A stretch of 64,000 nt of DNA from Halosegnis longus (GCF_009663395.1 NZ_QKNW01000001.1:2046001-2110000); one strand, 5' to 3'. Shown: positions 44,866-53,547, counted from the stretch's first letter. Numbers and translations: made by a program. The notes: a model not told the origin generated them from the sequence alone.

Positions 44866-45345
44866 ATGAAACACCTCCCGAAGCATCTCCGCCAGCGGTG
44901 GCGGTATCTCGCCGTCGCGGTCGAGAGCTGGCCGGACGCCGACCTCTCGCGCGGGGCGTTCCAGCGCGACCTCTGGTATGCCGCTCAGAACCTGCTCGGC
45001 GACACCGGGAGCGCCGACGCCGACCTCACGGTGTACGGGTTCGAATTCGAGGACGGCCGGGGCCACGCTGTCGTTCGGGTCCGTCGCGGTGAAGTGGAAC
45101 GAGCGCGGGCAGCCCTCGCCTGTGTGACAGAAATCGACGGGAACCCCGTCGGGGTGCGGGTCACCGGCGTCTCGGGGACAGTGCGAGCCTGTGAGGAAAG
45201 GTATATACAACGTCCGCAGGTACATCGGACAACGAGACAGGTCGCCCTCGACGGTGTGGACCGTCGGGCCGTCGTCCGCCCGCCGCGGGTCGATGCGCGC
45301 GTCGGCGACGGCCACGTGGGGGCGACCGACCTCGATTGCGAGTAA
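44866..45345 (+). CDS. rnp2: RNase P protein component 2 (Pop5)
   Basis: 159 residues. MKHLPKHLRQRWRYLAVAVES and ALACVTEIDGNPVGVRVTGVSGTVRACEERYI are typical of archaeal Pop5, which with Rpp30 activates the RNase P RNA for tRNA 5' maturation. Residues 115-159 after the Pop5 core are an Arg/Val-rich extension. The stop is two bases before the proteasome alpha start, an arrangement common in archaea. Confidence 0.88.
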   Translation: MKHLPKHLRQRWRYLAVAVESWPDADLSRGAFQRDLWYAAQNLLGDTGSADADLTVYGFEFEDGRGHAVVRVRRGEVERARAALACVTEIDGNPVGVRVTGVSGTVRACEERYIQRPQVHRTTRQVALDGVDRRAVVRPPRVDARVGDGHVGATDLDCE

Positions 45346-45347
45346 CT

Positions 45348-46097
45348 ATGCAGGGCCAATCTCAACAGCAGGCGTACGACCGGGGGATAACCATCTTCTC
45401 GCCGGACGGTCGCCTCTACCAAGTCGAGTACGCACGTGAGGCAGTCAAACGCGGCTCCGCCAGCATCGGCGTCCGCACCGCAGACGGGGTCGTCCTCGTC
45501 GTCGACAAGCGGTCGCGCTCGCCGCTGATGGAGGCGTCTTCCGTCGAGAAGCTCCACAAGGCCGACGACCACGTCGGCGTCGCGAGCGCCGGCCACGTCG
45601 CCGACGCGCGCCAGCTCATCGACTTCGCGCGCCGACAGGCGCAGGTGAGCCGGCTCCGCTACGGCGAGCCGGTCGGCGTCGAACAGCTCACGAAGAACAT
45701 CACCGACCACATCCAGCAGTACACGCAGGTCGGGGGCGCGCGCCCGTTCGGCGTCGCGCTCATCGTCGGCGGCATCGAGGACGGACAGCCGCGACTGTTC
45801 GAGACGGACCCCTCGGGCACGCCGTACGAGTGGCAGGCGCTCGCCGTCGGCGAGGACCGCGGTGAACTCAACGACTACCTCGAAGACCACTACGCCGACG
45901 ACCTCACGCTGGAGGAGGGCGTCGAACTCGGGCTGGCCGCGCTCGCGTCGGTCAACGACGACGGGCTCGACCCCGAAGGCGTCGGCGTCGCGACAATCGA
46001 CGCCGAGACCGAGCGGTACGTCGACCTGACGGACGACGAAATCGAGCGCCACCTCGCCGACCACGACCTGCTCGCGAGCGACGACGACGAGGAGTAA
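45348..46097 (+). CDS. psmA: 20S proteasome alpha subunit
   Basis: 249 residues. The alpha-type N-terminal helix motif YDRGITIFSPDGRLYQVEYA is intact, followed by AVKRGSASIGVRTADGVVL and GVASAGHVADARQLID. Alpha rings gate the proteolytic chamber and contact PAN-type ATPases. The tail DDDEE is acidic. Two bases behind rnp2, so one operon. Confidence 0.94.
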   Translation: MQGQSQQQAYDRGITIFSPDGRLYQVEYAREAVKRGSASIGVRTADGVVLVVDKRSRSPLMEASSVEKLHKADDHVGVASAGHVADARQLIDFARRQAQVSRLRYGEPVGVEQLTKNITDHIQQYTQVGGARPFGVALIVGGIEDGQPRLFETDPSGTPYEWQALAVGEDRGELNDYLEDHYADDLTLEEGVELGLAALASVNDDGLDPEGVGVATIDAETERYVDLTDDEIERHLADHDLLASDDDEE

Positions 46098-46139
46098 CCT
46101 CACCGAGCGATTTTTGTCGAGACGCACGCCACGAGCAGT

Positions 46140-46307
46140 ATGGACTACAAGGACCTCGTTACCATCTCGCTGGCCGTCCTCTGTGCCATCGGCGGCGGGA
46201 CGGTCGCCGGGGGTCTCGGCGTCTTCCTCGGTGTCGTCGTCGGGGCCGGAGTCGGGGCGACGTGGGCATACCAGACCGACCTGTGGGCGGCGGCGCTCGC
46301 GGAGTGA
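46140..46307 (+). CDS. Small Gly-rich membrane protein (55 residues)
   Basis: Starts MDYKDLVTISLAVLCAIGGG and is mostly two short Gly/Val/Leu-rich hydrophobic stretches separated by GG turns, ending YQTDLWAAALAE. Codons follow the haloarchaeal GC bias. It lies alone between psmA and the SBDS gene with a T-rich promoter-like GATTTTTG about 30 bases upstream. Function unknown; the glycine zipper pattern suggests helix packing. Confidence 0.6.
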   Translation: MDYKDLVTISLAVLCAIGGGTVAGGLGVFLGVVVGAGVGATWAYQTDLWAAALAE

Positions 46308-46335
46308 GCCGAGCCGACACCGCGGCGAACACACC

Positions 46336-46341
46336 TTTTAG
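46336..46341 (+). promoter_or_regulatory. TATA box of the SBDS gene
   Basis: TTTTAG in ACACCTTTTAGAGG, about 28 bases before the ATG at 46366. Confidence 0.5.
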
Positions 46342-46365
46342 AGGGTCACCCGCGTACCGATAGGT

Positions 46366-47106
46366 ATGATTTCACTCGACGACGCGGTGACCGCCCAACT
46401 GGAGTCACACGGCGAACGGTTCGAGGTGCTCGTCGACCCGGACGCCGCCCTCGCAATCAAGCGGGGCACCTTCGACGAGGAGTTCGAGGGACAGGAGCTC
46501 GAAGACGTCATCGCCGCCGAAGACGTGTTCGAGGACGCCGCCGCGGGCGACCGCCCGCCCGAGTCGGCGCTCGAAGAGGTGTTCGGCACGACCGACCCGA
46601 TGGAGATTATCCCCGAGGTAATCAAGCGCGGTGAGATTCAGATCACCGCAGAACAGCGCCGCGAGATGCAGGAGCAAAAGCGCAAACGGCTCATCAACAT
46701 CATCGCGCGAAACGGCATCAACCCACAGCAGAACGACACGCCACACCCGCCCGAGCGTATCGACCGCGCGCTGGAGGAGGCCGGCTACACCGTCGACCCG
46801 ATGACGCCCGCCCAACAGCAGGTGGACGACGCGCTCGACGCGCTCCGGCCCGTGATTCCGATTCGGTTCGAGGAGATAACCGTCGCCGCCCAGCTGCCGG
46901 CCGACTACGCCGGCTCCGGACAGGCGAAGGTGCGCGAGTTCGGCGACCTCGAACGCGAGGAGTGGCAAAACGACGGCTCGTGGGTCGGCGTCGTCACGTT
47001 CCCGGCCGGGATGCAAAACGAGTTCTACGAGCTGGTGAACGAGGTGTCGTCGGGCGAAGCAGAGACGCGGGTCGTGAAAGACAAAGACGAGTTGGCGACG
47101 CGGTGA
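46366..47106 (+). CDS. Ribosome maturation protein SBDS/SDO1
   Basis: 246 residues, the three SBDS domains. ERFEVLVDPDAALAIKRGTFD is in the N-terminal FYSH domain; RREMQEQKRKRLINIIARNGINPQ starts the helical middle domain; HPPERIDRALEEAGYTVDP leads to a ferredoxin-like C-terminal domain. It works in late maturation of the large ribosomal subunit. Commonly near proteasome and exosome genes in archaea. The stop is directly next to the convergent FUN14 stop. Confidence 0.93.
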   Translation: MISLDDAVTAQLESHGERFEVLVDPDAALAIKRGTFDEEFEGQELEDVIAAEDVFEDAAAGDRPPESALEEVFGTTDPMEIIPEVIKRGEIQITAEQRREMQEQKRKRLINIIARNGINPQQNDTPHPPERIDRALEEAGYTVDPMTPAQQQVDDALDALRPVIPIRFEEITVAAQLPADYAGSGQAKVREFGDLEREEWQNDGSWVGVVTFPAGMQNEFYELVNEVSSGEAETRVVKDKDELATR

Positions 47107-47424
47107 TTACCCCTTTCGGAAGCCGACGAAGAAGCCGCCGGTAAACCCGGCGGAGATGGACAGCGTCGAGAGGATGGTGTTCACCCACGACGGCGGCGCA
47201 CCCGATGCGGCGTTTTGACTCGCCTCCACGAAGCCGCCGCTGAGCCGCTCCCAGTCGACGGTGAGGATGCCGCGTGATTCGAGGAACTTGAACAGCGCCA
47301 GCTCCAAGCCGACGAGCACGGCGATGAGCTTGGCGACCTTCTTGGCCGCGAAGCCGATGATACCGCCGATGACGGCTCCGGACCCGAGTTCCAACCCGAG
47401 CTGTTGTGGATTGATGTCGACCAT
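47107..47424 (-). CDS. FUN14 family membrane protein
   Basis: 105 residues. ELGSGAVIGGIIGFAAKKVAKLIAVLVG and a C-terminal ISAGFTGGFFVGFRKG are the two Gly-rich membrane stretches of FUN14 proteins. The protein starts MVDINPQQLG; an upstream extension is antisense shadow. Eukaryotic FUNDC1 is a mitophagy receptor, but prokaryotic function is unknown. Divergent from hflX. Confidence 0.85.
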   Translation of the reverse strand: MVDINPQQLGLELGSGAVIGGIIGFAAKKVAKLIAVLVGLELALFKFLESRGILTVDWERLSGGFVEASQNAASGAPPSWVNTILSTLSISAGFTGGFFVGFRKG

Positions 47425-47510
47425 ACGTGCTACGGCGACAGCCACAGGCATGACTCTTGTGGGGGGAGTGGGGCCGGACTTTTGTACTCGTGTGCCCAAC
47501 TCGGGTGTGA

Positions 47511-48818
47511 GTGAGCGGCAATCCACACAACGGCCCGGCCGTCGTCGCAAAGCGCGGTGACGCGCCCAGTCCAGACACCGACGAGATTCGCGAACTAGCC
47601 GGAGCCGCCGGCTATCACGTCGTCGGCGAACTCACCCAACACCGGAAGGAGGACCCCGCCTTCTGTCTCGGCGAGGGGAAAGTCGAGGAGCTCGCGGCGC
47701 TCGTCCGCGAGACCGACGCGAAAACCGTCATCTTCGACAACCGGCTCGGTCCCTACCAGACGTACAACATCGGGAACAAGCTCCCGGAGTCGGTCGAGGT
47801 GCTCGACCGCTTCCGACTGATTCTCGAGATCTTCGGCCAGCGCGCCCAGACCAAGAAGGCGCAGCTCCAAGTCGAACTCGCGGAGCTTCGCTACGAGCTG
47901 CCGCGCGCCGAGGCGAAAAGTTCCCTCGCCAAGCGGGATGAACGCCCCGGCTTCATGGGGTTGGGCGAGTACGACGAGTCCCGCGAGCAGGATATCAAGG
48001 CGCGCATCTCGCGCATCAGCGACGAACTCGAAACCATCGAGGAGACGGAGGAACACCGGCGCGAACAGCGGCGCGAATCCGGCTTCGACCTCGTGGCGCT
48101 GGCCGGCTACACCAACGCCGGCAAGTCCACCCTCCTGCGACGGCTCGCCGAGGACCTCGACGTGGACGAAAACGAGGGTATGCACCCGGACCTCGATACG
48201 ACGGCCGAAAGCGAGAACCGGCTCTTTACCACGCTGGGGACGACCACCCGGCGCGCGAAGATGGGCGACCACGACGCGCTCGTCACGGACACCGTCGGGT
48301 TCATCTCCGATCTCCCCCACTGGCTCGTCGAGTCGTTCAAATCCACGCTCTCGGAGGTGTACCGTGCGGACCTCGTCCTGCTGGTCGTGGACATCTCCGA
48401 CGACGTGGAGGAGATTCGCGAGAAGCTGGTGACGTGTCACGACACGCTGTACGAGCGCAACGAGGCCCCCATCGTCACCGTCCTCAACAAAATCGACAAA
48501 GTCGACGAAGCGGAACTGGCCCGCAAGAAGGAGACGCTCTCGCCGCTTGCCCCGAACCCGGTCGCCGTCTCCGGGAAGGAGGGAACCAATATCGACGCCC
48601 TGCGCCAGCGCGTCGACGAGGAACTCCCCGACTACCAGCACGAACGGCTCGTGCTCCCGATGACCGACGACGCGATGAGTCTCGTCTCGTGGGTCCACGA
48701 CCACGCCAGCGTCGACGACGTGGACTACGGCGAGCAGGTCATCATCGAGTTCGACGCCCGCCCGAGCGTCGTCGAGCAGTCGCGCGCGAAGGCCGCGGAC
48801 CTCGCCGCCGAGTCCTAG
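47511..48818 (+). CDS. hflX: GTPase HflX
   Basis: 435 residues from GTG. The N-terminal HflX domain (FDNRLGPYQTYNIG, DRFRLILEIFGQRAQTKKAQ) and a helical linker precede the G domain: G1 AGYTNAGKSTL, G3 DTVGFISDLPHWLVESF, G4 NKID, G5 SGKEG. It binds the ribosome and helps rescue or split stalled ribosomes. The C-terminal 60 residues form the small domain. The stop interlocks with the moaC stop in CTAG. Confidence 0.93.
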   Translation: MSGNPHNGPAVVAKRGDAPSPDTDEIRELAGAAGYHVVGELTQHRKEDPAFCLGEGKVEELAALVRETDAKTVIFDNRLGPYQTYNIGNKLPESVEVLDRFRLILEIFGQRAQTKKAQLQVELAELRYELPRAEAKSSLAKRDERPGFMGLGEYDESREQDIKARISRISDELETIEETEEHRREQRRESGFDLVALAGYTNAGKSTLLRRLAEDLDVDENEGMHPDLDTTAESENRLFTTLGTTTRRAKMGDHDALVTDTVGFISDLPHWLVESFKSTLSEVYRADLVLLVVDISDDVEEIREKLVTCHDTLYERNEAPIVTVLNKIDKVDEAELARKKETLSPLAPNPVAVSGKEGTNIDALRQRVDEELPDYQHERLVLPMTDDAMSLVSWVHDHASVDDVDYGEQVIIEFDARPSVVEQSRAKAADLAAES

Positions 48819-49288
48819 CGCTTCTCCTTCGATTCGACTTCCACGTCCGAGAGCCGCGTCGCCGGATACTGTCCGTCCGCGTCCTTTTCGGCCGACTTCA
48901 CCATATCCCAGACGACGTTCAGCCCGGTCGTCACGCCCTCCAGCGCCTCCATCTCACACCCCGTCTTGCCGGTCGTCTCGACCGCAACCGCGAGGTCGAT
49001 GCGCTCCTCGGCGAGCGTGAACTCCGTCTCGACGTTCGTCACCGGAATCTGGTGGCACATGGGAATCGTCTCCCACGTGTGTTTGACGGCCTGAATCGCT
49101 CCGACGCGGGCGACGGCCAACACGTCGCCCTTCGCGAGGTCGTTTTCCTCGACCGCCGCGACGGTTGCGGAGCGGAGGTGAATCGACCCCGAGGCGACGG
49201 CGCGCCGCTTGCTGTCCGGCTTCTCGCCGACGTCTACCATCTCGGTCGCGCCCGACTCGTCGGTGTGGGTGAGGTCGTCGTCGCTCAT
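48815..49288 (-). CDS. moaC: Cyclic pyranopterin monophosphate synthase MoaC
   Basis: 157 residues. MVDVGEKPDSKRRAVASG, MCHQIPVTNVETEF and GKTGCEMEALEGVTTGLNVVWDMVK are the diagnostic MoaC segments, including the catalytic Lys and Asp region. It makes cPMP from the MoaA product in molybdenum cofactor synthesis. Overlaps the upstream rnp3 by four bases, so the two genes are cotranscribed. Confidence 0.94.
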   Translation of the reverse strand: MSDDDLTHTDESGATEMVDVGEKPDSKRRAVASGSIHLRSATVAAVEENDLAKGDVLAVARVGAIQAVKHTWETIPMCHQIPVTNVETEFTLAEERIDLAVAVETTGKTGCEMEALEGVTTGLNVVWDMVKSAEKDADGQYPATRLSDVEVESKEKR

Positions 49289-49977
49289 TCGTCTTCCAGT
49301 CGCACCCCCGGCTCGATGAACGATTCGGCGAGTCGCTCACGATTACGCTCGGCCAGCCGACCCCACGCGCGCAACCCCTCGCGGGTCCACTCGGGGTCGA
49401 ACCCCGCCTCCCGTGCGACGGCGACCACCTCACGCGGGGCGCGGACCGCGAGGTGGGAGTCGGGGTTCAGGCTCACGACGTACGGGGCGTCGTAGTAGGT
49501 CACGATGTCGCGGAGCTTCCGCAAATCGCGAAGCGCCTGTACCCGGGTTCCGCCGTCGGCGGTGAACACCGGCGAGAGGTCGAACTCGAGGTGGACGTGG
49601 TTCCGTTTGGCCGCCTTCGCGAGGACGTGGTTCACGTCCCCCTCGCCGGCCATCGGGTGCGCAAGCACGTCGACCATCGGCTCCTCGCAGGCGAACCGGT
49701 TGATGTTGTCGTCGCCGCCGTGGACCGCGAGAAGCGTCCGGTCGTCGCGGTACTGCGAGACGAGCCCCGACAGCTGTGCGCGGTCGTCGCTCCGGAGCTC
49801 GATACCGTCGACCACGTCGACGCCGGTTTCGTCGGCGACGGTCGCGGGGTCGTACTCGGTCTGGCGGTCGCCGTGGTTCCGGACCACGATGCCGTCGTAG
49901 CCGTACTCGCCGGCGGTCAGGGCGTGGCGGGCGACGGTCGCGTCGCCGTCGGGATGTGCGTGGACGCCCTCGTACAT
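49285..49977 (-). CDS. rnp3: RNase P protein component 3 (Rpp30)
   Basis: 230 residues. A PHP/TIM-barrel-like fold typical of Rpp30: MYEGVHAHPDGD, GYDGIVVRNHGD, GIELRSDDRAQL, VLAHPMAGEGDVNHVLAKAA and a C-terminal FDPEWTREGLRAWGRLAERNRERL helix. Partner of Pop5 (44866) in RNase P, here 4 kb away instead of adjacent. Coupled to moaC. Confidence 0.9.
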   Translation of the reverse strand: MYEGVHAHPDGDATVARHALTAGEYGYDGIVVRNHGDRQTEYDPATVADETGVDVVDGIELRSDDRAQLSGLVSQYRDDRTLLAVHGGDDNINRFACEEPMVDVLAHPMAGEGDVNHVLAKAAKRNHVHLEFDLSPVFTADGGTRVQALRDLRKLRDIVTYYDAPYVVSLNPDSHLAVRAPREVVAVAREAGFDPEWTREGLRAWGRLAERNRERLAESFIEPGVRLEDE

Positions 49978-50016
49978 ACCCGAGCGTCGCTCGCCGGGAA
50001 CAAGAGCGTTCGGAGA

Positions 50017-50829
50017 TTACACGCCCGCGAGGAACTCTCGCAGCGCAGCGTTCGTCGCTTCGGGGTTCTCCAGATTCGAGGAGTGGCCGGCCTCCGGAAT
50101 CCGCGCGAGTTCGGCGTCGAGCGCGTCGGCCGTCGCTTCGGCCTTCGCCATCTCGATGCTCACGTCTTCCTCGCCGTGGGTGACGAGCGCCGGCACGTCC
50201 AGCTCTTCGGCCGTCGCGGTGAAGTCGTCGCGGTCGAGCCACGACGCCATCTCGTTGTGGACGGCGAGTCCCGGATACGTCGCCCACTTGCGCGCCCACC
50301 GGTCCACGAGCTCCGGGCGCTGCTCGCGTGTCGTCTCCCCGAACAGCTGGTGGCGCGCGACCTCGATGCTCGCGTCGGTCGCGTGGCCCACGTCTTTGAG
50401 CCGGTCGATGAGCAGCCGGTACTGCTTGCGGTCGTCCTCGGAGTGGGTGCCCGCATCCGAATCCACGAGCACGATGCCGTCGACGCGGTCGGGGTGACGC
50501 TCGGCCGCACGGAGCGCGGTGAACCCGCCCATCGACATCCCGACGAGCACGGCGGAGTCGATGTCGAGTCCGTCGAGCAGTGCGGCGTAATCGTCGGCGA
50601 GGTCGTCGAGGTCGTACTCGTCGGCGTAGCGGTCGGTGCGCGCCCGGAGGTCGTACGCCACACACCGGTACTCGTCGCTGAGGGCCGCGAGCTGCGGGTC
50701 GAACATCGTCCGGTCCATCAGGGTTCCGTGCGCGAAGACGACCGCCGGCCCATCCCCCCGGTCGGTCGCGACCGTCGCCGTCCGCTCGCGATAGATGTCT
50801 CGTCCACGCACAGTGTCATTTTCTCCCAT
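50017..50829 (-). CDS. Alpha/beta-fold hydrolase
   Basis: 270 residues. Oxyanion motif FAHGTLMDR, nucleophile elbow GMSMGGF (Ser about 97), acid VTHGEEDVSI and catalytic His PEAGHSSNLENP all present. Similar to esterases and 3-oxoadipate enol-lactonase-like enzymes; substrate unknown. Cytoplasmic. Divergent from dacZ, sharing a 114-base control region with striking repeats. Confidence 0.88.
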   Translation of the reverse strand: MGENDTVRGRDIYRERTATVATDRGDGPAVVFAHGTLMDRTMFDPQLAALSDEYRCVAYDLRARTDRYADEYDLDDLADDYAALLDGLDIDSAVLVGMSMGGFTALRAAERHPDRVDGIVLVDSDAGTHSEDDRKQYRLLIDRLKDVGHATDASIEVARHQLFGETTREQRPELVDRWARKWATYPGLAVHNEMASWLDRDDFTATAEELDVPALVTHGEEDVSIEMAKAEATADALDAELARIPEAGHSSNLENPEATNAALREFLAGV

Positions 50830-50871
50830 GCGGTGTGGTACCGCGACTGGAGCAAAAAGCTACGCATCACC

Positions 50872-50928
50872 GTCAGACGGCTGACAGCCACGCGGCAGAC
50901 GCCTGCCGCAATTCTTTTTCCGGCAGAC
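50872..50928. promoter_or_regulatory. Repeated palindromic elements upstream of dacZ
   Basis: GTCAGACGGCTGAC (50872-50885) and GCGGCAGACGCCTGCCGC (50892-50909) are both inverted repeats built on G[T/G]CAGACG; their GNCAGAC starts are 22 bases apart, about two helical turns. A third half copy GGCAGAC lies at 50922. They sit just upstream of the likely dacZ promoter (ATTCTTTTT), so they are candidate operators. Confidence 0.55.
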
Positions 50929-50943
50929 CGAGACGTTCGCTCA

Positions 50944-51750
50944 ATGAGCGACCTCCGTGACCTGCTAGACGAGATTGTCGACGACGTGGACGCGGTGTGT
51001 CTGTTCTCGCCGACCGGGAGCTACTACGAGGTGGCGGCCGAAAGCGACCTCCCGGTCATCGTCGTCGCCCCCGAAAACGACGTGGGCGCGGAGACGTACG
51101 TGGAACTGCCAATCGAGTTCGCCGACGTGAAAGAGCGCATCCGCTTCGGGCTGGAGGGCGCGCTCAACAACGGTCACATCGAGGAGGAACACGTCGTCTG
51201 CTGTGTCACCTCCGTCTTCGACGGCGTCGACACCGTGACGCGCGTCAAGGCCGACGCCTTCGAGCACTCCGGCGCGTACACGCTGTTCACCGGGTCGCGC
51301 GCCGACCCGAGCGTCATCCGCGACGTGTTCGAGGTCGCAATCGAACTTGGGAAGAAAGGTCAGAAGGGCAAACAGGTGGGGGCGCTGTTCGTCGTCGGCG
51401 ACGCCGGGAAGGTGATGAACAAATCACGACCGCTCTCGTACAACCCCTTCGAGAAGTCACACGTCCACGTGGGCGACCCCATCGTGAACGTGATGTTGAA
51501 GGAGTTCACCCGGCTGGACGGCGCGTTCGTCATCTCCGATTCGGGCAAACTGGTGAGCGCCTACCGCTACCTCGAACCCTCCGCCGAGGGGACGGACATT
51601 CCGAAGGGGCTGGGCGCGCGCCACATGGCCGCGGCCGGCATCACCCGGGAGACGAACGCGGTCAGCATCGCGCTCTCGGAGTCGGACGGCCTCATTCGCG
51701 CCTTCCAGGGCGGTGAACTCATCCTCGAACTCGACCCGGAGGCCTACTGA
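50944..51750 (+). CDS. dacZ: Diadenylate cyclase (archaeal DacZ type)
   Basis: 268 residues. The catalytic DisA_N/DAC domain is at about 120-262 with RLDGAFVIS (DGA, 192-194) and GLGARHMAAAGIT (RH, 226-227). The first 110 residues are a regulatory alpha/beta domain. It makes cyclic di-AMP from two ATP, a second messenger tied to osmotic balance in haloarchaea. The stop is one base before the mscS-like start, so both are expressed together, consistent with c-di-AMP and turgor control. Confidence 0.92.
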   Translation: MSDLRDLLDEIVDDVDAVCLFSPTGSYYEVAAESDLPVIVVAPENDVGAETYVELPIEFADVKERIRFGLEGALNNGHIEEEHVVCCVTSVFDGVDTVTRVKADAFEHSGAYTLFTGSRADPSVIRDVFEVAIELGKKGQKGKQVGALFVVGDAGKVMNKSRPLSYNPFEKSHVHVGDPIVNVMLKEFTRLDGAFVISDSGKLVSAYRYLEPSAEGTDIPKGLGARHMAAAGITRETNAVSIALSESDGLIRAFQGGELILELDPEAY

Positions 51751-51751
51751 G

Positions 51752-52555
51752 ATGCCACACAACTCGGGCGGGACCGGCTTCGTCGCGGGTGTCCACCATC
51801 TGCTCTCCGAGCGGTTCGACCTCTTTCTCGGCATCGTCGTCCTGCTGCTCGGCGTCATTGCGGGGATTCTCACGCGTCGGTACGTCCGTCGACTGCTCCG
51901 TCGGTTCGACGTCCCGCGGGCCGTCGAGGGAACGCCGTTCGAGCGCACCGCGCGCAACGTCGGCACCTCGACCGTCGGCGTCCTCGCGAATCTCTGTGGA
52001 CTGTTCGTGCTCGTGCTCGGTACCGTCATCGCGCTCCAGGTCGCCAACGCGTCGGCACAGAGCCTCCTCACCGACCAGCTGAGCCGCTTTTTCCGGCAGC
52101 TGTTCATCGCGGCCGTCGTCCTCATCGCGGGCGTCATCGCCGGGGACAAACTGGAGCTGTATCTCCGCGAGCGGCTCCGGTCGATTAAGCTCCCCGAGGT
52201 GAATCTCCTCCCCGCGGCCGTCAAGTACAGCGTCTTCTACGTCGCCGGACTCATCGCGCTCGCACAGGTGGGGGTCGCGACGCTCCCGCTGTTGGTTCTG
52301 CTCGCCGCCTACGCCTTCGGGGTCGTCTTCATCGGAGGGCTGGCGACGCGACCGCTGCTCGCGGCCGGCGCGGCCGGCATCTACCTCCTCCTCACCGAGC
52401 CGTACGCCATCGGCGACGAGGTCGAACTCGACGGACGACGCGGCATCGTCCAGGAAATCGACGTGTTCGTCACGCGCATCGACGCCGGCGACGAGGAGTT
52501 CACGGTGCCGAACAGCCGCGTGTTCGCCGACAGCATCGTCGTCGTCCGCGATTAG
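51752..52555 (+). CDS. MscS-like mechanosensitive channel protein
   Basis: 267 residues. Membrane helices at about 22-45, 75-100, 113-133, 155-175 and 180-200; then the MscS beta domain (EPYAIGDEVELDGRRGIVQEIDVFVTRIDA, NSRVFADSIVV). The protein stops at the beta domain and lacks the large C-terminal cage of E. coli MscS. It would release solutes on hypoosmotic shock. Operon with dacZ. Confidence 0.87.
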   Translation: MPHNSGGTGFVAGVHHLLSERFDLFLGIVVLLLGVIAGILTRRYVRRLLRRFDVPRAVEGTPFERTARNVGTSTVGVLANLCGLFVLVLGTVIALQVANASAQSLLTDQLSRFFRQLFIAAVVLIAGVIAGDKLELYLRERLRSIKLPEVNLLPAAVKYSVFYVAGLIALAQVGVATLPLLVLLAAYAFGVVFIGGLATRPLLAAGAAGIYLLLTEPYAIGDEVELDGRRGIVQEIDVFVTRIDAGDEEFTVPNSRVFADSIVVVRD

Positions 52556-52992
52556 AGCCGGCCGGTGGCCACGAACACGAACAGGAGACTTCCGGCGACG
52601 ACGAGTGCTGCCGTCACCGTCTCGGGCGCGAGATTCAACACGTCGAGCAGCAGGCCACCGCCGAGGAGGAGCGCCACGACTGCCGTCTGCGTCGGCCGTG
52701 CACGGAGCTGTCGCGCGTTCGAACGCAGCGACCAGTAGCCGATCGACCGCCCCGCCTGAATCGACTCGCGCAGCGACTGCCGGCGCGTCGGCGGCTCGAC
52801 GGCGGCGAAGTCGTCGAGGGCCGACCGCGGGACCGACACCACCTCGCCGGTGTGGAGGCGCTTTCCTTCCTCGTCACCGACTACGAGCAGCGTCACCTGC
52901 CGGTCGCCCACGCCGACGACCCGGTAGACGCCGCTCCGGTAGTCGCGGTGGTCGGTCGCGAGATGGTCGCCGACTGTCGGTTCCGTTACCAT
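52552..52992 (-). CDS. Small-beta-domain membrane protein of unknown function
   Basis: 146 residues. Residues 1-65 look like a compact beta domain (YRVVGVGDRQVTLLVVGDEEGKR), 70-100 are basic and cytoplasmic, and two membrane helices follow (102-118, 122-141). No family recognised. Its stop shares TTAG with the mscS-like stop. The acyltransferase gene ends six bases upstream, so these two may be cotranscribed. Confidence 0.7.
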   Translation of the reverse strand: MVTEPTVGDHLATDHRDYRSGVYRVVGVGDRQVTLLVVGDEEGKRLHTGEVVSVPRSALDDFAAVEPPTRRQSLRESIQAGRSIGYWSLRSNARQLRARPTQTAVVALLLGGGLLLDVLNLAPETVTAALVVAGSLLFVFVATGRL

Positions 52993-52998
52993 CGTGGA

Positions 52999-53517
52999 TT
53001 ACTCACCACGCTCGACTGGCTCGGCAGGGACTCCCGCGACAGTCGCGCCGGCGGGCACGTCCTCCGTGACCAGCGAGTTCGCGGCCACCTGCGCGTCGGC
53101 ACCGATTTCCACGCCGGGCAGGACGGTCGCCTTCGCCCCGATCATCGCTCTGTCCCCGACGACGATGTCGCCGACCCGGTACTCCTCCTGTAGATACTCG
53201 TGGCACAACAGGACGGCGTCGTAGCCGACGATGCAGTCGTCGCCGAGCGTGATACGCTCCGGGAAGAACACGTCGGCGGTCGCTTCCAGCCCCCAGCCGA
53301 CACCGTCGCCGACGGTCGCACCGAGCCGCCGGAGCGCCCACGAGCGCAGCCGCAGCGACGGAATCAGTCGGGCAACGACCACGAGCAGGTAGTTGTACAC
53401 CAACCGAAACAGCGACTTCTCCTCCCGCCAGCTCGCCCACATCGAGTTGTGCGGCCCGCCGGTCGGTCGCCGCTGTAATCTGTCGTGGCGTCGTCCTCGG
53501 TTTCTCTCGCCGCTCAT
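52999..53517 (-). CDS. Left-handed beta-helix (hexapeptide) acyltransferase
   Basis: 172 residues. Hexapeptide repeats run from about residue 60 to 150 (GDDCIVGYDAVLL, IVVGDRAMIGAKATVLPGVEIGADAQVAANSLV), ending VAGVPAEPV. The CHEY His could be the catalytic base. Related to maltose/galactoside O-acetyltransferases and colanic acid WcaF/B-type enzymes. Substrate unknown; often in glycan or membrane-modification contexts. Leftward, 30 bases after the helicase gene. Confidence 0.83.
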   Translation of the reverse strand: MSGERNRGRRHDRLQRRPTGGPHNSMWASWREEKSLFRLVYNYLLVVVARLIPSLRLRSWALRRLGATVGDGVGWGLEATADVFFPERITLGDDCIVGYDAVLLCHEYLQEEYRVGDIVVGDRAMIGAKATVLPGVEIGADAQVAANSLVTEDVPAGATVAGVPAEPVERGE

Positions 53518-53547
53518 ACCGGTCCGTCGTCGCGGCCCGACTTGACT

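Noticed and set aside
44866-50829. Idea that rnp2, psmA, SBDS, hflX and rnp3 form one functional operon
   Set aside because: Strands alternate and several genes converge, so there are at least four transcription units.
49453-50943. Long in-frame N-terminal extension of dacZ
   Set aside because: Crosses rnp3 and the hydrolase in antisense and has no domain; family N-terminus and promoter place the start at 50944.
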